Positions 25,245-34,114 of a DNA stretch of 64,000 nucleotides are shown here, one piece after another. Positions within the stretch are counted from its first letter, which is position 1. The number at the start of each line of letters is the position of its first letter. The notes under the pieces were generated by a model. That model saw only the letters and a list, made by a program, of their open reading frames with translations. It was not told where the DNA came from and ran no database searches. The DNA comes from Streptosporangium nondiastaticum. Its GTDB lineage: Bacteria; Actinomycetota; Actinomycetes; Streptomycetales; Streptomycetaceae. Where the stretch lies: assembly GCF_003011965.1 (NCBI RefSeq), contig NZ_PXWG01000005.1, forward strand, positions 1-64,000. Direction: 5' to 3'. The translations under genes were made by a program, and so were the position numbers.

Positions 25245-26542
25245 GCGGTCCAGAGCTGGCGCTTGTACGTGTTGGCCGCGTGCAGCTGGACCTTGGTGCC
25301 GTTGGCGGTGCTGCCGCCGGTCACGTCGAGGACCTTGCCGGACGCGACGTGCACGATCTGCCCCTTCGCGTTGACCGACCAGCGCTGGGAGGCACCGCCG
25401 TTGCAGTCGAAGAGCTCGATCTTGTTGCCGTCGGTGCTCGCGTTGCGGGCGTTGTCCAGGCACTTGCCCAGCGCGCGGAACGTACCGTCGTTGCCCAGGA
25501 TCCAGGACTGCGCCACGGACCCGTTGCAGGTGTAGAGCTGGATCTGCGTGCCGTTGACCGCCTTCCCGCCCTTGACGTCGAGGCACTTGCCGCCGAGGCC
25601 GGTCACCTTGCCCTGGGGCGGAACGGCCACGCCGGCGCCGGCGGCGAGGTAGCGCAGGCCCTGCGCGTCGAACTGCTGGACGTACGTGCCCACGCGGCCG
25701 TCCTGGTAGCCGTGGTTCGCGGTGCACATCACCGGCTTCTCGCCGGAGTCCTTGCCCGTGGCGCAGTCGCCGCGCGTGGCGCTGCGGTCCGCGTGCGTCA
25801 GGCCCATGGTGTGGCCGAGCTCGTGGCTGATGTGGTTGCGCATGAACGTCTCGCCCCAGGACGGAGCGGGCTTGCCGTCCTTGGTGAAGAACTCGCTGTC
25901 GATGTAGGCGTGCCCGCTGGTCACGGTGCCCGGGATCGACGAGGAGATGAGACCGCAGCTCAGATTGGGGGTCCCCGAGCCGTCGCGGACGATCTTCCAG
26001 CCGGTCTGGCCGTTGTCCGCCGGCGGCACGCACGGGCGCTTGAGCACCCCGACGACGATCTCGCCCTTGGGCCGGGAGTAGTTCCAGCCCACGGGGGTGG
26101 TGTCGACGGAGATGGGCAGGTTGGTGATGCGCTTCAGGTCTGCTGCGGACGCCTTCACGTAGCGGCTCAGCCAGTCCACGGACTGCTGGTCGTAGAACTT
26201 GATCGTGTAGCCGGTCGGCAGTGACTTGGTCATGCCGTTGGCCAGCTTCCACCCCTCGCCCTGCGGAGCCGCGGCCACCGCCGCCCTCGTGTGCACGGGT
26301 GCCGCGCCCAGCGACATCACACCGTTGTCGAAGACGGTCCCGTCGGTCGTGGAGACGCCGGAATCCGCCTGGCCGGACGGCTCGTTCGCCGACGCCGCGG
26401 CGGTGGTCTCCGTAGCGGCGCCCTCGGAGCCCTCAGTGCCCTCAGTGCCAAAGGCACCGGGCGAGAACTGCGCCGTCGCCGCGATCGCCGCCACGGCGCT
26501 CGCGGCGACGACGGCTATTCGGCGCTTGCCGGTAAGTCGCAT
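25235..26542 (-). CDS. Secreted zinc metalloprotease with ricin-type lectin domain
   Basis: This 435-residue protein has a signal peptide (about residues 1-32, KRRIAVVAASAVAAIAATAQF) and a Glu/Thr-rich pro-region. The zinc motif is HELGHTMGLTH (about residues 238-248), with a later Met-turn-like PVMCT, so it is a metzincin. The C-terminal third is a ricin-B beta-trefoil with QxW-type repeats (AQSWI, SQRWSV, RQLWTA), which probably anchors it to glycans. Cysteine pairs suggest disulfides. It stands alone on the minus strand, downstream of tRNA-Pro. ATG 26542 is used because the signal peptide begins there. Confidence 0.9.
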   Translation of the reverse strand: MRLTGKRRIAVVAASAVAAIAATAQFSPGAFGTEGTEGSEGAATETTAAASANEPSGQADSGVSTTDGTVFDNGVMSLGAAPVHTRAAVAAAPQGEGWKLANGMTKSLPTGYTIKFYDQQSVDWLSRYVKASAADLKRITNLPISVDTTPVGWNYSRPKGEIVVGVLKRPCVPPADNGQTGWKIVRDGSGTPNLSCGLISSSIPGTVTSGHAYIDSEFFTKDGKPAPSWGETFMRNHISHELGHTMGLTHADRSATRGDCATGKDSGEKPVMCTANHGYQDGRVGTYVQQFDAQGLRYLAAGAGVAVPPQGKVTGLGGKCLDVKGGKAVNGTQIQLYTCNGSVAQSWILGNDGTFRALGKCLDNARNASTDGNKIELFDCNGGASQRWSVNAKGQIVHVASGKVLDVTGGSTANGTKVQLHAANTYKRQLWTAPK

Positions 26543-26809
26543 GTTCAGATCAGCCTTTCCCCGTTGCTTCACTGGCTGCCCCGGACGGTGACCGTCCCGT
26601 CCGCCGGGGCGCTGCGATCCTAGGGCGTCCGGCAACCGCAGTGATCAGGCAGCCGGGCCGGCCGTCGAAGCCATTGCCGCCGACACGGACAAGAGACGCG
26701 GACAAAAGGGGACGCCGACCGCCGTCGCGGGCTCCCCGCCCTCCATGGGCGCCGTTGTGTCGCTGCTCACACAGGGGGAGCCGTGCCGAGAGATTCACGC
26801 GAAACAGCA

Positions 26810-26843
26810 AGAGGCCTGATCCACTTTCGCGGATCAGGCCTCT
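26810..26843 (-). terminator. Terminator hairpin after tRNA-Pro
   Basis: Perfect 13-base arms (AGAGGCCTGATCC at 26810-26822 and its complement at 26831-26843) enclose an eight-base loop. It lies 18 bases 3' of the tRNA on the minus strand and is followed there by TGCTGTTTC. Confidence 0.85.
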
Positions 26844-26861
26844 GACCTGGTGTTTCACCTG

Positions 26862-26935
26862 TCGGGGTGGCGGGATTTGAACCCACGACCTCTTCGTCCC
26901 GAACGAAGCGCGCTGCCAAGCTGCGCTACACCCCG
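26862..26935 (-). tRNA. tRNA-Pro (anticodon CGG)
   Basis: The 74-base sequence folds as a complete cloverleaf. The acceptor stem is CGGGGTG paired with CACCCCG, followed by an A discriminator. The anticodon stem is CTTCG/CGAAG around the loop TTCGGGA, with anticodon CGG. The T arm has GTGGGTTCAAATCCCGC. The CCA end is not encoded. It reads proline CCG codons, which are common in this genome. Confidence 0.96.
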
Positions 26936-26981
26936 ATGTTCTCCGATTCCCTGATTTCTCAGGTCTCCGGCGCAACGAGCT

Positions 26982-27740
26982 CTACTTTAGCGGACCGGAG
27001 CCCGTAGGTGAAATCCGGTTTCGGGAGGCGTGCAGGTGGGGGCGTACGCGGTCGAGGAGGAGCAGGGTGAGGGCCAGGGCGTAGAAGGCCAGGCCGAAGG
27101 TGACGGCGTTGGTGACGATGCCGTCGTAGCCGTGGAGGTCGACGTCCAGGAAGGGGTACGGGTAGCGGCCTTCCGTGCCGGGGTCGAGGAGGGCGCCGCG
27201 GACCAGGGCGAAGGGGAGGTAGAGGAGGGGGTAGACCAGCCACTGCGCGGCGTGGCGCAGGAGGAAGCCGCCGGGCGCCGTGAGCAGGAGCCAGTCGAGG
27301 GCGGCCGTGAGCGGGGTCACGGTGTGGAGGAGCTGGTTGGCGATCGACTCCAGGGGCGTGCGCTCGCTGGTCATGGCGAACCCGCTGGAGTCGTTCGAGA
27401 GCACGAAGTGGAAGACCAGGCCCGTGATCGAGATGTAGAGCAGCACGGCGCCCGTGATCCGCGGGGAGAGGGCCGGGCGCGCGGTCCAGGCGCGGTGGGC
27501 GGCCCAGGCGAAGGTGATCGCCACCAGGATGTTGGACTGGATCGTGAAGTAGCTGAAGAGCCTGCCCAGGTCGTCCGAGTCGATCGTGTCCAGGACGATG
27601 CCGGTGAGCGCGGCCAGGGCCACGAGCGCGCGGAAGGCCGCCGCGAAGGGGCGGCGGCCGGCCGGGACGACCGCGGAAGCGGGAACGCCCGCCGCGTCGG
27701 TCGTGCCGCGCCGGGTGGTGGAGGGGGTTGGGTCGATCAT
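26982..27740 (-). CDS. Pr6Pr family membrane protein
   Basis: This 252-residue protein has six or seven predicted transmembrane helices. It has the family pattern SYFTIQSNILVA (about residues 64-75), with FHFVLSND and GYDGIVTNAVTFGLAFYAL near the end. Pr6Pr proteins are named for a plasmid-partition phenotype in eukaryotes, and bacterial members have no assigned role. Its 3' end lies near the 5' end of the tRNA on the same strand. ATG 27740 is the first good start before the Thr/Arg-rich leader. Confidence 0.85.
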   Translation of the reverse strand: MIDPTPSTTRRGTTDAAGVPASAVVPAGRRPFAAAFRALVALAALTGIVLDTIDSDDLGRLFSYFTIQSNILVAITFAWAAHRAWTARPALSPRITGAVLLYISITGLVFHFVLSNDSSGFAMTSERTPLESIANQLLHTVTPLTAALDWLLLTAPGGFLLRHAAQWLVYPLLYLPFALVRGALLDPGTEGRYPYPFLDVDLHGYDGIVTNAVTFGLAFYALALTLLLLDRVRPHLHASRNRISPTGSGPLK

Positions 27741-27791
27741 CCCTCCACCGTACGGGCGAGCTCCGGAAACCTCCCCGGCCCGTCGCGCGGC

Positions 27792-28718
27792 TCAGTCGCG
27801 GGGGACGAGAGTGAGGAGGGTGGCCTCCGGGGGGCAGGCGAAGCGGACGGGGGTGTAGCGGTTCGTGCCGCAGCCTGCGGAAACGTGCAGGTAGGAGCGG
27901 TGGCCGCCGGCCTTGTGGGTCGACAGGCCCTTGACCCGGTCGGTGTCGATGTCGCAGTTGGTGACCAGCGCCCCGTAGAAGGGGATGCACAGCTGGCCGC
28001 CGTGCGTGTGCCCGGCGAGGATCAGCGGGTAGCGGTCGGCGGTGAAGGCGTCGAGGACCCGGAGGTACGGGGCGTGGACGACCGCCATGGAGAAGTCCGC
28101 GTCCTCACGGGGACCGCCGGTGACCTCCGCGTACCGGTCGCGCTTGATGTGCGGGTCGTCGAGGCCGGTGAGGGCGATGTCGTAGCCCGCGACCTTGAGG
28201 TCCCCGCGGGTGTTGGTCAGGTTGACCCAGCCCGCCGCGTCGAAGCCGTCGCGCAGCTCCTCCCACGGGTTGCGGGGCACGTCGACCGCCGGGGCGTTGC
28301 CGTTGAGGCCGTGCCGGCCGCTGATCCGCTCCACCAGATAGCGGCCGGGGTTGCGCAGCTTGGGGCCGTAGTAGTCGTTCGAACCGAAGACGTAGGCGCC
28401 CGGGAACTCCATCAGCGGGCCCAGCGCGTCGAGTGTCTCGGGCACGCCCTCCGTGTCGGAGAGGTTGTCCCCCGTGTTGATCACGAAGTCCGGGCGGAGG
28501 CCCGCGAGCGACTGCAGCCAGCGCTGCTTCTTGCGCTGCCCGGAGACCATGTGGATGTCGGAGACCTGGAGCACCCGCAGCGGCCGCATACCGGCCGGCA
28601 GCACGGGAACGGTCACCCGCCGCAGCCGGAAGGACCGGACCTCGAAGCCGGCGGCGTAGGCGAGTCCGGCAGCGCCGACTGCCGCGATTCCCAGGGGTAC
28701 TCCGTATCGAGCGCGCAT
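27792..28718 (-). CDS. Membrane-anchored metallophosphoesterase
   Basis: This 308-residue protein has an N-terminal membrane helix (YGVPLGIAAVGAAGLAYAAGF, about residues 5-25) and a calcineurin-like domain. The metal-binding motifs are VSDIHMV, NTGDNL, GSNDYYG (a variant of GNHE) and GHTHGGQL. Such YkuE-like enzymes cleave phosphate esters at the outer membrane face. No ribosome site is visible before ATG 28718 or 28727, so it may be leaderless. It is divergent from the YqeY gene. Confidence 0.9.
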   Translation of the reverse strand: MRARYGVPLGIAAVGAAGLAYAAGFEVRSFRLRRVTVPVLPAGMRPLRVLQVSDIHMVSGQRKKQRWLQSLAGLRPDFVINTGDNLSDTEGVPETLDALGPLMEFPGAYVFGSNDYYGPKLRNPGRYLVERISGRHGLNGNAPAVDVPRNPWEELRDGFDAAGWVNLTNTRGDLKVAGYDIALTGLDDPHIKRDRYAEVTGGPREDADFSMAVVHAPYLRVLDAFTADRYPLILAGHTHGGQLCIPFYGALVTNCDIDTDRVKGLSTHKAGGHRSYLHVSAGCGTNRYTPVRFACPPEATLLTLVPRD

Positions 28719-28929
28719 GGGGTACATGGTCGCAGACCATGGGGACTTGCCCGTCACGGGCTGTGGACAACCGGGGGGTTCCGGGAGCTGTCGTTCATCC
28801 CGGGCCGGCCCTGCCCCGCGTCCTCCGCCGGCCCTGCCTCGCATCCTCCGTCGGCCCCGCCCGGCCGGTCCGCCCGCCCCGTCGGCTTAATGCGGCGCGA
28901 CATCCGTCGCCCAATGCGAAGATTGCGGC

Positions 28930-29394
28930 ATGACCACGCTCAAGGCCAAGCTGCACGACGACCTCACCACCGCCATCAAGGCGCGTGACGAGCTGCGCTC
29001 CTCCACCCTCCGGCTCACCCTCTCCGCCATCGCCTACGAGGAGACCGCGGGCAAGTCCGCCCGTGAGCTCTCCGACGACGAGGTGCTGAAGGTGATCACC
29101 CGCGAGGCGAAGAAGCGCCGTGAGGCCGCGGACGCGTTCGACAAGGGCGGCCGTGCCGACCAGGCCGAGCGGGAGCGCGCGGAGGGCGAGGTCCTCGCCA
29201 CGTACCTGCCGAAGCAGCTGTCGGACGAGGAGCTTGCCGCGATCGTCGGCGAGGCGGTGGCCGAGGCCAAGGCCGGCGGCGCCGAGGGGCCGAAGGCCAT
29301 GGGCGCCGTCATGAAGATCGTGAACCCCAAGGTCGCCGGCCGCGCCGACGGCAGCCGCGTCGCCGCGGAGGTCAAGCGGCTCCTCGCCGGCTGA
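28930..29394 (+). CDS. GatB/YqeY domain-containing protein
   Basis: This 154-residue cytosolic protein of the YqeY family starts at ATG 28930. It has the family sequence RDELRSSTLRLTLSAIAYEE and a C-terminal segment GPKAMGAVMKIVNPKVAGRADGS. The family resembles the tRNA-binding tail of GatB and may bind tRNA-related substrates, although the bacterial role is unproven. It ends 2 bases before a pair of exact 16-bp repeats and a strong bidirectional terminator. Confidence 0.93.
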   Translation: MTTLKAKLHDDLTTAIKARDELRSSTLRLTLSAIAYEETAGKSARELSDDEVLKVITREAKKRREAADAFDKGGRADQAERERAEGEVLATYLPKQLSDEELAAIVGEAVAEAKAGGAEGPKAMGAVMKIVNPKVAGRADGSRVAAEVKRLLAG

Positions 29395-29395
29395 T

Positions 29396-29427
29396 CACCG
29401 GCGCATAGAAGCACCGGCGCATAGAAG
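29396..29427. repeat. Two exact 16-bp repeats after the YqeY stop
   Basis: CACCGGCGCATAGAAG occurs at 29396-29411 and again at 29412-29427. The first copy begins directly after the stop codon. Confidence 0.92.
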
Positions 29428-29429
29428 CA

Positions 29430-29466
29430 AAGGGGCGCCCGGACCGAAACGGTCCGGGCGCCCCTT
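29430..29466. terminator. Bidirectional terminator between yqeY and ponA
   Basis: Seventeen-base perfect arms (29430-29446 and 29450-29466) enclose an AAA loop. The stem begins AA and ends TT, giving a short U-rich end in both directions. It serves convergent genes. Confidence 0.92.
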
Positions 29467-29506
29467 CTCGTATGTGTGCGTCTCTCGTATGCGTGCGTCA
29501 GCCGCC

Positions 29507-31735
29507 TCAGCGGCCGCCGTCCTGGCCCTGCCCCGGCTGGTTGTGACGCCCGCCGGCGCCCCCACCGGGCTTGTTGCCGCCCGGCTTGTTGCCGCCGTTG
29601 CCCGGCTTGTTCCTGCCGCGCCCGTTGCCGGCCGTGCCGTCCTTGTCGGTGTCGCCCTTGCCGGCGTCACCGCGCTCGCCGCCGCCGACCGCCACCGTGT
29701 CGAAGCTCGGGGCCTCCTTGCCCTCCAGGGCGCCGGCCATCGCGTCGCGCCAGATCGGGCCGGGAGTGTCGCCGCCGTAGACCTTGTCGTGGTACTGGCC
29801 GCCGATGGTGATGTTCTCCATCTCGACGTCCTTGCCCGGGCCGCCGACCCAGACCGCACCGGCCATGTTGGGCGTGTAGCCGACGAACCAGGCGGCCTTG
29901 CGGCCGTCCGTCGTACCGGTCTTGCCGGCGCTGTCGCGGCCGGACAGACCGGCCTCCTTGCCCGTACCGTCCTCGACGACGCCCTTGAGGAGCGTGTTCA
30001 CGGTGTCGGCGGTCTGCTCGGACATGGCCCGCGAGCACTTCGTCTTCGGCACGGGCAGGCTCTTGCCGTTCGGGCCGGTGGCCGAGGTGATCAGGACCGG
30101 CGTGCAGTACGTGCCGCCGTTGGCGAAGGCCGCGTAGGCGGAGGCCATGGTCAGCGGGGACATGCCCTGCGTGCCGAGCGCGATCGACGGGACCTGGTCC
30201 ATGTCGGCGCCGGAGGCCGGCTTCAGGCCGAGCTTCTCCGCCATCTTCGTCACCGGGCAGGTGCCGATGTCACCGATCATCTGGATGAAGTAGGTGTTGA
30301 CCGACTTGGCGGTCGCCTCCCGCATCCCGTACGGGCCGGCCTCGCTCCGGTTCTCGTTGCTGACCATCTCGCCGCCGGAGTTCTTCCACGTGCCGGTGCA
30401 CGTGTCCACGGCGTCCGGGTAGGGCATCTGGTACGGCGACGAGTACGACTTGTTGGGCGAGATGCCCTCCTCCAGAGCGGCCGCCGCCAGGATCGGCTTG
30501 AAGGTGGAGCCGGTCTGGAAGCCGTAGTTCGACCCGCCCCGGTTCTTGTCGGCCGAGAGGTTGATCTGCGTCTGGTGGTCGCCGAAGCCGTACGGGCGCG
30601 ACTGGCCCATGCCGAGCACCTTGCCGGTGCCGGGCTGGACGATCGAGATCGCGGTGGCCACGGAGTCCGACTGGTAGACGTGGTCCGTGATCGACTTCTG
30701 CACGGACTTCTGCGTCTGCGGGTCGAGGGTGGTGCGGATCGTCATGCCGCCCTCGTTCCAGCGCTTGGCCCGCGCCTCCTTGGTCTTGCCGAAGACCGGG
30801 TCCTTGAGGAAGACCTCGCGGACGTAGTCGCAGAAGAAGCCCGCGCCGCTGACGGCGGTGATGCAGCCGCTCTTGGGCCGGGTGACCTTCAGCTTGAGGG
30901 GCTCGGCCTTGGCGGCCGCGGCCTCCTCCGGGGTGATGGCCTTGAGCTCGGCCATGCGCTGCAGCACGGTGTTGCGGCGCTTGACGGCCTCGTTCGGGGC
31001 GTTGACGGGGTCGTAGCGGCTCGGCGACTGGACGATGCCGGCCAGCATCGCCGACTCGGCCAGGGTGAGGTCCTTGGCGCGCTTGCTGAAGTAGCGCTGG
31101 GAGGCGGCCTCGACGCCGTAGGACTGCTGCCCGAAGAAGGTGATGTTCAGGTAGTTGTTGAGGATCCGGTCCTTGCCGAGCTCCTTCTCCACCTGAATGG
31201 CGTACTTCAGCTCCTTGACCTTGCGGCCGAGGGTCTGCTGGGTGGCGACGGCGACCTTGTCGGGGTCGTCGCCGGCCTCCTCGACGAAGATGTTCTTGAT
31301 GTACTGCTGGGTGAGGGTGGAGGCGCCCTCGGAGACGCCGCCGGACTGGGCGTTCTTGTTGACCGCGCGGAGCACGCCCTTGAGGTCGATCGCGCCGTGC
31401 TCGTAGAAGCGCGCGTCCTCGATGGCGACGATCGCCTTCCGCATGTACGGGGAGATCTCGTTCAGCGGTACGACCGTACGGTCCCGCGAGTAGACCTTGG
31501 CTATTTCGCCGCCCTCGGCGTCCAGGATTGTGGTGCGCTGGCTGAGTGGCGGGGTCTTCATGCTGGCCGGGATCTCGTCGAACCCCTCGACGGACCCCTT
31601 GGCCACCAGTCCGAAGGCCCCGACGGCAGGCAGGGCCAGGCCCGCCAGAACCGCACCGGAGAGCACGCTGACACCTAGGAACTTGGCGGCCATCCGGGTC
31701 CTGTTGGACCCCTCGCCCGAGCGCTTCTTACCCAT
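29507..31735 (-). CDS. Class A penicillin-binding protein (transglycosylase/transpeptidase)
   Basis: This 742-residue protein builds peptidoglycan outside the membrane. One membrane helix lies at about residues 18-40. The glycosyltransferase-51 domain has the EDARFYEHGAID and GASTLTQQYIKN motifs (about residues 95-145). The transpeptidase domain has the active-site motif GSTFKP (about residue 403) plus SVN and KTGTTDG. The C-terminal tail is a Gly/Asn/Lys/Pro-rich low-complexity stretch. It is divergent from wblA, as in other Streptomyces, and they share a 384-base control region. Confidence 0.95.
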   Translation of the reverse strand: MGKKRSGEGSNRTRMAAKFLGVSVLSGAVLAGLALPAVGAFGLVAKGSVEGFDEIPASMKTPPLSQRTTILDAEGGEIAKVYSRDRTVVPLNEISPYMRKAIVAIEDARFYEHGAIDLKGVLRAVNKNAQSGGVSEGASTLTQQYIKNIFVEEAGDDPDKVAVATQQTLGRKVKELKYAIQVEKELGKDRILNNYLNITFFGQQSYGVEAASQRYFSKRAKDLTLAESAMLAGIVQSPSRYDPVNAPNEAVKRRNTVLQRMAELKAITPEEAAAAKAEPLKLKVTRPKSGCITAVSGAGFFCDYVREVFLKDPVFGKTKEARAKRWNEGGMTIRTTLDPQTQKSVQKSITDHVYQSDSVATAISIVQPGTGKVLGMGQSRPYGFGDHQTQINLSADKNRGGSNYGFQTGSTFKPILAAAALEEGISPNKSYSSPYQMPYPDAVDTCTGTWKNSGGEMVSNENRSEAGPYGMREATAKSVNTYFIQMIGDIGTCPVTKMAEKLGLKPASGADMDQVPSIALGTQGMSPLTMASAYAAFANGGTYCTPVLITSATGPNGKSLPVPKTKCSRAMSEQTADTVNTLLKGVVEDGTGKEAGLSGRDSAGKTGTTDGRKAAWFVGYTPNMAGAVWVGGPGKDVEMENITIGGQYHDKVYGGDTPGPIWRDAMAGALEGKEAPSFDTVAVGGGERGDAGKGDTDKDGTAGNGRGRNKPGNGGNKPGGNKPGGGAGGRHNQPGQGQDGGR

Positions 31736-31835
31736 GGAGGGAAGCCTACGTTCTCATTCGGCGGACAGACGCCCGTGTGTTCGCCTACGCTGTTTCACGC
31801 CAGTCACTGCGGTGTGATTCAGCATCATCTCTGCC

Positions 31836-31965
31836 CTCACTCTTGTGGGTGATGAGATGTGTCCGTATTGCCGTCCGTGTCACTTTCTGGGTCTTGTAAC
31901 CCGGGTGACCTGCCCCGATATGGCGGATTGGTCGGCAATGTCGTCCGCTCACTCCGTTGGGTGAT
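31836..31965 (+). promoter_or_regulatory. Two near-identical 18-bp palindromic elements upstream of wblA
   Basis: CTCACTCTTGTGGGTGAT (31836-31853) and CTCACTCCGTTGGGTGAT (31948-31965) differ only in three central bases and are 112 bases apart. Each has the form TCAC-N8-GTGA. They lie in the 384-base gap between ponA and wblA (31736-32119), which otherwise shows no gene. They look like paired operator sites for wblA or ponA. Confidence 0.6.
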
Positions 31966-32119
31966 CTGCCGCGTACGCATAGTCCGTTCGGGCCATCCAA
32001 GATTGGGCCCGAAGGGGGTGTTGCCCCCTGCCTGCCTTCCGTAACGTCCTCAACTGGCAACGGTGAATATGCCGCTGCCGCCGTGGGGGAGCCCCGATTC
32101 GGGAGAGGACGGCGCCAGC

Positions 32120-32455
32120 ATGGGCTGGGTAACCGACTGGAGTGCGCAGGCCGCCTGCCGCACTACCGATCCGGATGAACTGTTCGTTCAGGGCGCTGCA
32201 CAGAACAGGGCCAAGGCGGTATGCACCGGGTGCCCGGTGCGCACGGAGTGTCTGGCCGATGCGCTGGACAATCGCGTCGAGTTCGGCGTGTGGGGCGGGA
32301 TGACCGAGCGCGAGCGCAGGGCGCTGCTGCGGCGCCGGCCGACCGTCACCTCGTGGCGCAGGCTCCTGGAGACCGCCCGTACGGAATACGAGCGCGGGGC
32401 GGGGATCCTGCCGCTGGGCGACGAGGAGTACGGCGAGTACGCGGCGGTCGGGTAG
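32120..32455 (+). CDS. wblA: WhiB-like developmental regulator WblA
   Basis: This 111-residue protein matches WblA. It has four cysteines for a [4Fe-4S] cluster (AACRTT, then VCTGCPVRTEC), the GVWGGMTERERR turn and the basic RRRPTVTSW segment. WblA controls the switch from aerial growth to sporulation and represses antibiotic production in Streptomyces. Its start at ATG 32120 follows GAGAGGA. It lies next to ponA and the two ArsA-type ATPase genes, the same setting as in S. coelicolor. A longer start at 32063 is possible. Confidence 0.95.
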   Translation: MGWVTDWSAQAACRTTDPDELFVQGAAQNRAKAVCTGCPVRTECLADALDNRVEFGVWGGMTERERRALLRRRPTVTSWRRLLETARTEYERGAGILPLGDEEYGEYAAVG

Positions 32456-32479
32456 GGCCGGGGCAGGACCACCACTCCG

Positions 32480-34114
32480 CTACTCCGCGTCGGCGCTCGC
32501 AGGGGCCGGGGCGTCCACCGGGGCGGTGGCAGTGGGCTGGGCGGCGAGGCGCTCGCCGATCTCCCGCAGTCCCGCCAGGTCGTGCACATCGCCGGGCAGG
32601 GCGGCCACTTCCGCCACCGCCACCTCCGGGTGCAGAGAGGTGAAGCGGTCGCGCGTGCGGCGCTCACGGTCGAGCACCTGCATGCGCTCGGCGTGCAGTC
32701 GCAGCAGGCCGGCTGCCGTCCTGGACGCGTCGGTCTCCGATGCGTCGCTTACATCGCTCTCCGAAGTGCCACCTGTCGAAGTGCCACCCTCCGCAGCACC
32801 GCTTTCCGATGCACCGCTTTCCGCAACGCCGCTCTCCGGTGCGTCGCTCGGTTCTCCCGAAGATGCCGGCTGGGGGAGGCCGCTCTCGGGAGAGGACGGA
32901 GAAGACGGGGCTGTGGGAGCGTCGGTGCCTGCGACGCGGGCGGTACGTGACCCAGCTTGCCCGCTGTCACGATCCACAATGCCGTCGGCAGCAAGATTTT
33001 CCGATGTTCCTGCCGGGGTCGCCTCCGGAGCGTCCGCCGACGCACCCGTGAGCCCCTCGGAGAGAGCCTCCGCCGCGGCCAGCGCCCGCTCCGCCGTCAG
33101 CTGGTCGGCCGCGCTTCCGTGCACCCGGTTGAGCACGAGCCCCGCCAGCGGCATGCGCTCCGCGGCCAGCCGTTCCACGAAGTACGCCGCCTCCCGCAGC
33201 GCGTCCCGCTCGGGCGCCGCGACGACGAGGAAGGCCGTCCCGGGGGCCTGCAGCAGCCGGTACGTGGCATCCGCGCGGGTGCGGAATCCGCCGAACATGG
33301 TGTCCATGGCGGCCACGAACGTCTGGACGTCCCGCAGGAGCTGGGCCCCCATCAGCTTGTTCAGCGGTCCGCTCATCACGGACATGCCGACGCCCAGGAA
33401 CTTCATCCCGGCCCGCCCGCCGAGCTTCGCCGGCGCGACCAGCAGCTTGATCAGCTTGCCGTCCAGGAACGACCCCAGCCGCCCGGGGGCGTCCAGGAAG
33501 TCGAGCGCGGAGCGGCTCGGCGGGGTGTCCACGACGATCAGGTCCCAGTCGTCGCGGGAGCGGAGCTGGCCGAGCTTCTCCATGGCCATGTACTCCTGCG
33601 TGCCGGCGAAGCCGGCCGACAGGGACTGGTAGAAGGGGTTCTCCAGGATCGCCCGGGCGCGCTCTTTGTCGGAGTGCGCCTCCACGATCTCGTCGAAGGT
33701 CCGCTTCATGTCGAGCATCATGGCGTGCAGCTCGCCACCGGCGGACGAGTCGATGCCGGGCACCCGGCGGGGCACGTTGTCGAGCTCCTCGATGCCCATC
33801 GACTGCGCCAGCCTGCGCGCCGGGTCGATCGTCAGGACGACGACCTTCCGGCCGCGCTCCGCCGCCCGCACGCCGAGGGCCGCCGCGGTCGTCGTCTTGC
33901 CGACGCCGCCGGAGCCGCAGCACACCACGATGCGGGTGCGCGGGTTGTCCAGGACGGGGTCGATGGCGAGGACGGAAGCGCTGTCGAGGCCCTGACGCCG
34001 AGAGGCGCCGTCGAGCCCCTTCCACTGGGGGCCGGTGTCGGGCCCCTTCGGCCGGGAAGCGGCATCGAGACCCTTCCGCTGGGCCGGCACTCCCGCCGTC
34101 GACTCTGCTGTCAA
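32480..34114 (-). CDS. ArsA/GET3-type ATPase with low-complexity insert
   Basis: This 544-residue protein has a Walker A motif CCGSGGVGKTTT (about residues 65-77) and the ArsA switch regions VDTPPSRSALDFLD and LMGAQLLRDV. It starts at TTG 34114, supported by AAGGAG seven bases upstream and by a four-base overlap with the preceding ArsA gene. A Ser/Glu/Ala-rich insert of about 100 residues (about 365-465) is encoded partly by 15-bp repeats and splits the ATPase domain from its C-terminal end. The pair probably forms a heterodimer. The cargo is not known, and no arsenite genes are near. Confidence 0.87.
   Translation of the reverse strand: MTAESTAGVPAQRKGLDAASRPKGPDTGPQWKGLDGASRRQGLDSASVLAIDPVLDNPRTRIVVCCGSGGVGKTTTAAALGVRAAERGRKVVVLTIDPARRLAQSMGIEELDNVPRRVPGIDSSAGGELHAMMLDMKRTFDEIVEAHSDKERARAILENPFYQSLSAGFAGTQEYMAMEKLGQLRSRDDWDLIVVDTPPSRSALDFLDAPGRLGSFLDGKLIKLLVAPAKLGGRAGMKFLGVGMSVMSGPLNKLMGAQLLRDVQTFVAAMDTMFGGFRTRADATYRLLQAPGTAFLVVAAPERDALREAAYFVERLAAERMPLAGLVLNRVHGSAADQLTAERALAAAEALSEGLTGASADAPEATPAGTSENLAADGIVDRDSGQAGSRTARVAGTDAPTAPSSPSSPESGLPQPASSGEPSDAPESGVAESGASESGAAEGGTSTGGTSESDVSDASETDASRTAAGLLRLHAERMQVLDRERRTRDRFTSLHPEVAVAEVAALPGDVHDLAGLREIGERLAAQPTATAPVDAPAPASADAE
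32756..32845. repeat. Six in-frame 15-bp repeats inside the ArsA-type gene
   Basis: Six 15-bp units run from 32756 to 32845, with the common plus-strand core GCTYTCCGAWGYRCC. On the minus strand they encode ESGAA/ESGVA-type pentapeptides in the insert. Confidence 0.88.

Noticed and set aside
26862..26935. tRNA-Pro as an integrated-element attachment site
   Set aside because: No integrase and no second copy of the tRNA 3' end was seen on either side.
31836..31965. Crp-binding sites upstream of wblA
   Set aside because: The elements are TCAC-N8-GTGA. Crp sites are GTGA-N6-TCAC, the opposite order of half-sites.
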